DNA of 8,472 nucleotides, from assembly GCA_947450015.1 (NCBI GenBank), contig CANFUB010000101.1, forward strand, positions 1-8,472. Reading direction: 5' to 3'. The notes under the pieces are model-generated. The model searched no databases. It saw only the letters and a list, made by a program, of their open reading frames with translations, and was not told where the DNA came from. A program made the translations under genes and the position numbers. The stretch is from Bacteroidota bacterium. Lineage in GTDB: Bacteria > Bacteroidota > Bacteroidia > NS11-12g > UBA955. Shown here in pieces: positions 6,445-8,472 of this stretch. Position 1 is the first letter of the stretch. Every line of letters starts with the position of its first letter.

Positions 6445-8472
6445 ATGAAGCAAAAATACATTTCTACAATCATCAAATATTTATTTTATGCTTTGTTCTT
6501 TGTTGCTTTTACATCAAAAGGACAGATTACGAATCCGGCACCTTATTGTTATCCAACAGCAGATTCAATGATAAGTGGCACTTGCACAGGGAGCGGGGGC
6601 AGTGCGGGTTATGGTTTTTGTATTGAAAGTGTCAATATTCTTCAAAATAACTTTAGTCAATCCTCCAATTGTTATGGCAGCAGTAATAAAGATGTCTATA
6701 GGTATTGGAATACTACGATATCATTCAATGGGGGTAAAACTTATAACTTGACTGTGACTTCACCACAATGTTCAAAAGGCTTTCAATTATCTGCAGGCGT
6801 ATGGATTGATTTCGATCAAGATAATAAATTTAGCGCTGGTGAATTGTTAGATGCAACTGTTAGTAATAATTTATATCCCACCTCATTCGCTCTTGCTTTT
6901 AAGGTTCCTTGTAGTGTAAAAGCGGGTAAAACTAGACTTCGTGTTCGCATCCAAAAGGGTGGGAAGATTACAGGTGCAGACAGTTGCAATATTTATTCAG
7001 GATTTGGCGAAACTTGGGATTTTGATGTTACAATTGTAAAGCCTACAAGTATCAATTCGAATTTCACCCTTCCTGCCCAGGCCTACATTAAAAATCCGGT
7101 CCAATGTCTATATCCCCAATCAATTGGTAATGATTATTATGAATTCGCTTGGGATAAAGACAACGATGGCACCTATGAATCTAAGGGTAATGCCTATCCA
7201 ATTTATGTAAGTAAATGGGACTCTGTTGGAACGAAATGTATCAAGTTGCGAACTACTAATTGTTTCGGAACAGATTCTGTCGTTAAATGCCTAAAAATTG
7301 TCCAACCATCCGGAAAACCTATTATCAATTTTTTTAGTTGCCACCGCCTTATTGAGATTTATAATGTTGCTATGATAACAGGACAATACGATAATGGTCC
7401 CTATACGTTTAACTGGGAAGTTTATGATTCCAGTTCAAATCCCCCTCTAAATTATAGCAATGGCGTTTTTCCATCGTATGGTTCAAATCGCTCTCCAGAT
7501 CTACAAGTAGATTTTCGAGATTTTGGTAGACTATACACTGTCAAGCTAACCGCAACAAATGACCTAGGAACAACGGTATTAATTAAAAAAAAATATTTAA
7601 GAAGTTGGGATCTCAATGCTTATAGTTATTTAAATGCTCCTGGTTTTAATAGCAGAATCCAAAATGATTATGGTGATATTTTTGATGCAGGTGGTGAGAG
7701 TCAGAAGTACACCAATAATATGAAAAAGGGCAGTTGGATAGTTGTTAATCCTGATGCTACTAAACCAATTAACATTGAGTTCAGACAAATTAAGTTAAAG
7801 GATGTTTACGATTCTATTATTATTTATGACGATGATAAAATTAATCCTTCAAGGGTCCTCGCAGTATTAAATTCTAAAAACAACGGTACTTATCCCAAAT
7901 TTAAGACCAGCTCTAATCGGTTTTGTTTTTATTTTAGATCCGATTCTCTTGGCAGTGATAGTGGGTTTAAAGCCGTGTTTTACAATGGCGATCACTATTA
8001 TGGTCCAGGAAAACAAAATCCCAAAATAGGCCACAATATTATACACGTCAATGGCAATTCTGTTTTTTATAATGAAGGCGAAAATATTGAAACCATCAAT
8101 TACGATCGAATTTGGACAGTGAATGATACTTTTCAAACGGCCGCTTATAATCTTGATACTTTTCGTTACAAATTCAAATACAGTGGAACACAAAAAGTGT
8201 GTCTCGAATTAAAGAATTGTGATTCCTCCATTAGGCGCTGCGAGAACATAGTTTTTTCTTCAGGTGAACAGGGCACTGCCTTCCTCGACAATAATTCCAA
8301 CTGCAAAAAAGATGCTGGAGATGATTTTGTTCCTAATGTGAAAATTAATTTGTACGACAGTGCACAAAAGACAACCTCATGGTTTTATACCTCAGGGAAT
8401 GGCGAGTATAATTTCAATAAACTTTCGGGTACCTATAAGCTTAGTCTTGATACAGCAAAAATGCCTTTCAAA
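6445..8472 (+). CDS. Large secreted mosaic protein with GEVED, PKD-like, CUB and SdrD_B-like modules (3' end cut by window)
   Basis: From the ATG at 6445 there are 676 uninterrupted codons to the right edge. Residues 1-26 are a signal peptide (YLFYALFFVAFTSKG, cleavage near Gln27). Residues about 33-198 are a Cys-containing GEVED-type module: it starts with PYCYPTADS, has VWIDFDQDNKFSAGE, VPCSVKAGKTRLRVRI, and ends in GETWDFDVTI in place of GEVEDY. Two PKD-like domains follow (about 205-286 with W236 and DKDNDG; about 290-381 with W324). Residues about 403-514 match a CUB domain: GSWIVVNP, INIEFRQIKL, DSIIIYDDD, then FRSDS and GFKAVFYN at its end. A third PKD-like domain (533-606, W557) leads to an SdrD_B-like/Cna-B-like module from 609 with the acidic pattern D615, N617, N619, D623, D626. 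Such mosaics are typical of Bacteroidota surface proteins; many end in a T9SS sorting domain, but here the C-terminus is not in view. No catalytic motif is seen. An adhesion or surface-binding role is inferred. Confidence 0.9.
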   Translation, partial: MKQKYISTIIKYLFYALFFVAFTSKGQITNPAPYCYPTADSMISGTCTGSGGSAGYGFCIESVNILQNNFSQSSNCYGSSNKDVYRYWNTTISFNGGKTYNLTVTSPQCSKGFQLSAGVWIDFDQDNKFSAGELLDATVSNNLYPTSFALAFKVPCSVKAGKTRLRVRIQKGGKITGADSCNIYSGFGETWDFDVTIVKPTSINSNFTLPAQAYIKNPVQCLYPQSIGNDYYEFAWDKDNDGTYESKGNAYPIYVSKWDSVGTKCIKLRTTNCFGTDSVVKCLKIVQPSGKPIINFFSCHRLIEIYNVAMITGQYDNGPYTFNWEVYDSSSNPPLNYSNGVFPSYGSNRSPDLQVDFRDFGRLYTVKLTATNDLGTTVLIKKKYLRSWDLNAYSYLNAPGFNSRIQNDYGDIFDAGGESQKYTNNMKKGSWIVVNPDATKPINIEFRQIKLKDVYDSIIIYDDDKINPSRVLAVLNSKNNGTYPKFKTSSNRFCFYFRSDSLGSDSGFKAVFYNGDHYYGPGKQNPKIGHNIIHVNGNSVFYNEGENIETINYDRIWTVNDTFQTAAYNLDTFRYKFKYSGTQKVCLELKNCDSSIRRCENIVFSSGEQGTAFLDNNSNCKKDAGDDFVPNVKINLYDSAQKTTSWFYTSGNGEYNFNKLSGTYKLSLDTAKMPFK

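Noticed and set aside
7867..8193. 108-codon minus-strand open frame inside the mosaic surface protein gene
   Set aside because: It is antisense to CUB and PKD-like coding sequence, shows no domain, and its Ile/Lys-rich make-up is what the complement of this AT-rich coding sequence would give.

Overview
The window looks like a piece of a chromosome from a member of the Bacteroidota, probably an environmental relative of the Chitinophagales/Sphingobacteriales (inferred; lineage cannot be fixed from this sequence alone). The reasons are the AT-rich DNA, A/T-rich start contexts mostly without strong Shine-Dalgarno sequences, TAnnTTTG-like promoter elements, and above all secreted multidomain proteins with PKD, GEVED and CUB modules. 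Two of these proteins carry the C-terminal sorting domain read by the type IX secretion system (T9SS).

Layout. (1) Positions 1-1520, minus strand: a secreted family 16 glycoside hydrolase of the laminarinase (beta-1,3-glucanase) type. It has an N-terminal jelly-roll module and a T9SS sorting domain that is cut by the window edge. This long gene is open at the window edge. (2) Positions 1521-1683: a short intergenic region with a strong hairpin terminator for the gene upstream. (3) Positions 1684-5676, minus strand: a 1330-residue surface protein made of a right-handed beta-helix, a spacer region, five PKD domains plus a sixth degenerate one, and a complete T9SS sorting domain. (4) Positions 5677-5803: a 127-base divergent promoter region with a 15-base inverted repeat. 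(5) Positions 5804-6181, plus strand: a small XRE-type DNA-binding regulator with a C-terminal coiled coil. (6) Positions 6182-6444: an AT-rich intergenic region with a second 15-base palindrome, a promoter-like element and an SD-like site. (7) Positions 6445-8472, plus strand: the first 676 residues of another large secreted mosaic protein (GEVED, PKD-like, PKD-like, CUB, PKD-like, SdrD_B-like) that runs off the right edge.

How they may fit together. Three of the four genes encode exported proteins. One degrades or remodels a beta-glucan. The other two look like adhesive or structural cell-surface proteins without a recognisable catalytic site. The only regulator is divergent from the beta-helix/PKD protein and co-directional with the mosaic protein. 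The simplest hypothesis is that it controls itself and one or both surface proteins, but nothing in the sequence proves that. No RNA gene, mobile element or CRISPR array was seen.
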